Source of the DNA: DATKMG01 sp035541995
GTDB taxonomy: Bacteria > Acidobacteriota > Terriglobia > Versatilivoradales > Versatilivoraceae
NCBI GenBank assembly: GCA_035541995.1
Contig: DATKMG010000674.1
Location: forward strand, 1-8,560
Direction: 5' to 3'
Length of the DNA stretch: 8,560 nucleotides
This document shows positions 6,915 through 8,560 of the stretch, one piece after another. Position numbers and translations under genes: made by a program. Every line of letters begins with the position of its first letter. The first letter of the stretch is position 1. The notes under the pieces were generated by a model. That model searched no databases. It saw nothing but the letters and a program-made list of their open reading frames with translations, and was not told the origin of the DNA.

Positions 6915-8153
6915 CTAGGCCCAGACACCGGCAATCCGGGTTCCACAGAATCGGCAAGTGCCATTCTTCAGATTCAGCTCTTCGATAAAGAAGCCCGAAC
7001 GTTTGACAACCACTTTCCCGCATTTCGGGCAATAGGTGTGGTTGCCGGGATGGTTAGGGACGTTCCCGACAAACGGGAAATGGATGCCTTTGTCCATGGC
7101 GATGGCTCGGGCCCGCTCCAGGACGGCGATTGGGGTCGGTGGCAAATTTAGCAACTGATAATCAGGATGAAAACGGGTGAAATGAATCGGCACATCGGGC
7201 CCCAATTCCCCCATGACCCAGTCCGCGAGATTCTGAAGCATTTTCTCAGAATCATTGAGGCTCGGGACGACCAGATTGACGATTTCCAAATGAACTCCAC
7301 TCTTGGCAACCTGTTTAATGCTGCGAAGCACGGGCTTCAGCTCAGCACCGCTGACATTACGATAGAACCCTTCGTCGAATCCTTTCAGGTCGATTTTTAT
7401 AGCATCGAGAGTTCCGCAAATTTCAGTTAATGGAGCTTCCGTCATGAATCCGCAACTGATCAAAGCGCAACGCAGTTTCTGCTTGCGGGCGATCCTGGCA
7501 ATGTCGGTCAGGTACTCTGTGAAAACGGTAGGTTCATTGTAAGTAAAGGCTACCACAGGTGCACTTTTCGAGGAGGCCGACTGCACAATTTCTGAAGGAG
7601 GAACAAACGCACCCGCATAATCTTCAGGTCGGGCCTGGGAGATCTCCCAGTTCTGACAAAACCGGCAGCGCAAGGGACATCCAGCTGTTGCCAGAGAATA
7701 GGCCGCCGATCCGGGAAGGAAATGATAAAAAGGCTTTTTCTCAATTGGATCGATGTGGATGGTTACCGGATGACCATAGACCAGGCTGCGCAACGAACCA
7801 TTGACATTGAGTCGGGCCCGGCACTTGCCACGCTCCCCCGGGCGTAAGAGACAACCCTGGGCACATAGCAGGCATTTCACGTTGTTCAGATGGTCGACTC
7901 GTGGGGTTCGCTGAATATTGTCTTTGGGGGTATGACAGCTGAGACAATCGGCTGCCACCTTGCCGGCTGAGATCCAGTAACGGGCTTCCGGGGCATTCTT
8001 CAGGAGGTCCGAAGTTTTGTCCAGAGCGAATAGAGAAGAGGAGTCTTCATTCAAGGAGAGAGCACCGAATGGCAGCCGGGAGGCAACGGCACATCCTCCC
8101 AAACAAGGAACCCAACGGACTGCTGCTTTCAACATCTCTCGCCGAGATAGCAT
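6915..8153 (-). CDS. AmmeMemoRadiSam system radical SAM enzyme with Tat signal and extra CxxCH motif
   Basis: A 412-residue radical SAM protein of the AmmeMemoRadiSam group, related to pyruvate formate-lyase activases. The N-terminus has SRREMLK (3-9), a close match to the Tat consensus SRRxFLK, then a modest hydrophobic stretch ending in LGGC (Cys21, possible lipobox). Residues 70-74 are CLSCH, a heme c-type motif. Next come the family's Cys cluster C94-C97-C101-C111 (CLLCAQGC to GKC), the segment DPIEKKPFYHFLPG (135-148), and the 4Fe-4S cluster motif CPLRCRFC (Cys159, Cys163, Cys166). IKIDLKGF and VVPSLNDSEKM follow. The C-terminus has a rubredoxin- or zinc-ribbon-like pair, CPKC (375-378) and CRFC (400-403), ending TRIAGVWA. 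The frame opens three codons earlier on a GTG, but AGGAGGT sits seven bases before the ATG at 8153, so that is the start. A radical SAM protein carrying a Tat signal is odd, since SAM is cytoplasmic. The substrate is unknown. Confidence 0.94.
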   Translation of the reverse strand: MLSRREMLKAAVRWVPCLGGCAVASRLPFGALSLNEDSSSLFALDKTSDLLKNAPEARYWISAGKVAADCLSCHTPKDNIQRTPRVDHLNNVKCLLCAQGCLLRPGERGKCRARLNVNGSLRSLVYGHPVTIHIDPIEKKPFYHFLPGSAAYSLATAGCPLRCRFCQNWEISQARPEDYAGAFVPPSEIVQSASSKSAPVVAFTYNEPTVFTEYLTDIARIARKQKLRCALISCGFMTEAPLTEICGTLDAIKIDLKGFDEGFYRNVSGAELKPVLRSIKQVAKSGVHLEIVNLVVPSLNDSEKMLQNLADWVMGELGPDVPIHFTRFHPDYQLLNLPPTPIAVLERARAIAMDKGIHFPFVGNVPNHPGNHTYCPKCGKVVVKRSGFFIEELNLKNGTCRFCGTRIAGVWA

Positions 8154-8160
8154 CGACATC

Positions 8161-8167
8161 ACCTCCT
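8161..8167 (-). promoter_or_regulatory. Shine-Dalgarno fixing the radical SAM start
   Basis: AGGAGGT on the minus strand is a full-strength site. Its seven-base spacer points to the ATG at 8153; the GTG at 8162 overlaps the site and the ATG at 8159 is only one base away, so both are excluded. The chosen start places the twin-arginine motif at residues 4-5. Confidence 0.8.
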
Positions 8168-8185
8168 CGGTACCTTATCGTCTAA

Positions 8186-8214
8186 AAGTTACTCCTCTTA
8201 ACCAACGAAGTCAA
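8186..8214 (-). promoter_or_regulatory. Candidate sigma70-like promoter for the radical SAM gene
   Basis: Minus strand TTGACT (8214-8209, five of six), a 17-base spacer, then TAACTT (8191-8186, three of six at the most conserved positions). The predicted start near 8179 gives a leader of about 25 bases that contains the strong ribosome binding site. The -10 region shares AGTAACTTTT with the adk promoter candidate. It would begin the AmmeMemoRadiSam unit separately from the fragment upstream. Confidence 0.45.
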
Positions 8215-8334
8215 TTGGAGCGAGTACCTACAGTCCTTAGTGTTTTGGACCATCATCCGGTGGTCGATTGTAACAACACATCTGTTACCGCGGATAGACA
8301 AGTAACCGTACCCCGAAGGAGTTTCAGCTATTAG

Positions 8335-8367
8335 CCGGTGGTTGAGGCCGCGGGCCGACACTACCGG
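8335..8367. repeat. GC-rich nested inverted repeat
   Basis: Outer arms CCGGTGG (8335-8341) and CTACCGG (8361-8367) pair with one G-U on the plus-strand RNA (one mismatch on the minus). Inside them GGCC (8346-8349) pairs with GGCC (8353-8356) around a three-base loop. It follows the stop of the possible cytochrome fragment by about 40 bases but has no T-run, so a terminator role is only a suggestion. Confidence 0.3.
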
Positions 8368-8405
8368 TTCCGGAGTTCGATGATCGTCCGCACGCCGGAG
8401 GTGTG

Positions 8406-8560
8406 TCAGTAGAGTCCGGCTCCGACTGGGTGGCGCAGACATGCTGAGAATCCTCGAAGAATCGGGGCAGTTGACTTCTGCAGGTGGCAGGCATAGCATT
8501 TTTCTCCAGGGCAAGCATGGGCTGGTAGCAGGGAAGACCGCTGCCATTCTCCGGGTGCCA
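8406..8560 (-). CDS. Possible C-terminal fragment of a c-type cytochrome
   Basis: A minus-strand frame is open from the window edge (first complete codon at 8558) to a TGA at 8408-8406 and encodes 50 residues. Residues 20-26 read KCYACHL: CYACH is a covalent heme-attachment motif, and the context GEKCYACH is typical of multiheme cytochromes. About 16 residues later ACLRHPVG looks like a second CxxCH that lacks one cysteine. The other two frames on this strand are also open here and run longer, but their translations show no motif and are rich in Pro, Ser and Arg, so I prefer this frame. Being cut by the edge, neither its size nor its family can be given. It is separated from the radical SAM start by about 250 bases containing a promoter candidate. 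Confidence is limited because the case rests on one short motif. Confidence 0.38.
   Translation of the reverse strand, partial: APGEWQRSSLLPAHACPGEKCYACHLQKSTAPILRGFSACLRHPVGAGLY

Noticed and set aside
8300..8420. tRNA-like look around a GTTCGAT stretch
   Set aside because: The flanking bases do not form a T-arm stem and no acceptor or anticodon arm can be drawn on either strand.
8478..8486. TGCAGGTGG at the right edge, also found in the dyad at 6852-6860
   Set aside because: Nine bases, inside the possible coding fragment, without the opposite arm; probably chance.
8182..8547. 121-codon minus-strand frame upstream of the radical SAM gene
   Set aside because: It overlaps the promoter candidate and the CxxCH frame, and its Ser/Arg-rich translation has no family features.
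1..8560. CRISPR array, insertion sequence, attachment site or phage genes
   Set aside because: No regular direct repeats, transposase, integrase or terminal inverted repeats were seen on either strand.

Overview
The window looks like chromosomal DNA from a Gram-negative-type bacterium of roughly balanced GC. Tat and Sec export signals, c-type heme motifs (CxxCH), an exported CocE-type hydrolase and a three-part AmmeMemoRadiSam set would suit an uncultured Acidobacteriota or a similar respiratory phylum. This is only a guess from gene content, because no rRNA or other phylogenetic marker is present apart from adk.

Layout: (1) Bases 1-1766, plus strand: a CocE/NonD-family alpha/beta hydrolase with an N-terminal export segment; its true start lies left of the window. 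(2) Everything else reads on the minus strand, so the hydrolase and adk converge. A minus-strand intrinsic terminator lies between them at 1777-1808. (3) adk, 2478-1840, has its own promoter candidate in a 402-base non-coding gap (2479-2880). (4) 5076-2881: a membrane protein with TM segments on both sides of a spermidine-synthase-like domain whose catalytic Asp positions are substituted. (5) 6740-5202: an exported fusion of a Memo domain and an AMMECR1 domain. (6) 8153-6915: a Tat-signal radical SAM enzyme of the AmmeMemoRadiSam type. (7) At the right edge, a possible C-terminal fragment of a c-type cytochrome with one CxxCH motif.

The most interesting part is 5202-8153. AmmeMemoRadiSam is a recognised but biochemically unexplained trio: an AMMECR1-like protein, a Memo-like protein and a radical SAM protein. 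Here two members are fused, and both polypeptides carry export signals ending near a possible lipobox cysteine. The radical SAM member also has a CxxCH heme-type motif in an apparent N-terminal insertion, and a possible cytochrome lies just upstream. Together this suggests an envelope-located, redox-linked version of the system.

Each minus-strand gene has its own sigma70-like promoter candidate, so they may be a cluster of separately tunable units rather than one tight operon. Three annotated starts are moved downstream from the longest reading frame, based on ribosome binding sites, signal peptides or promoter position.
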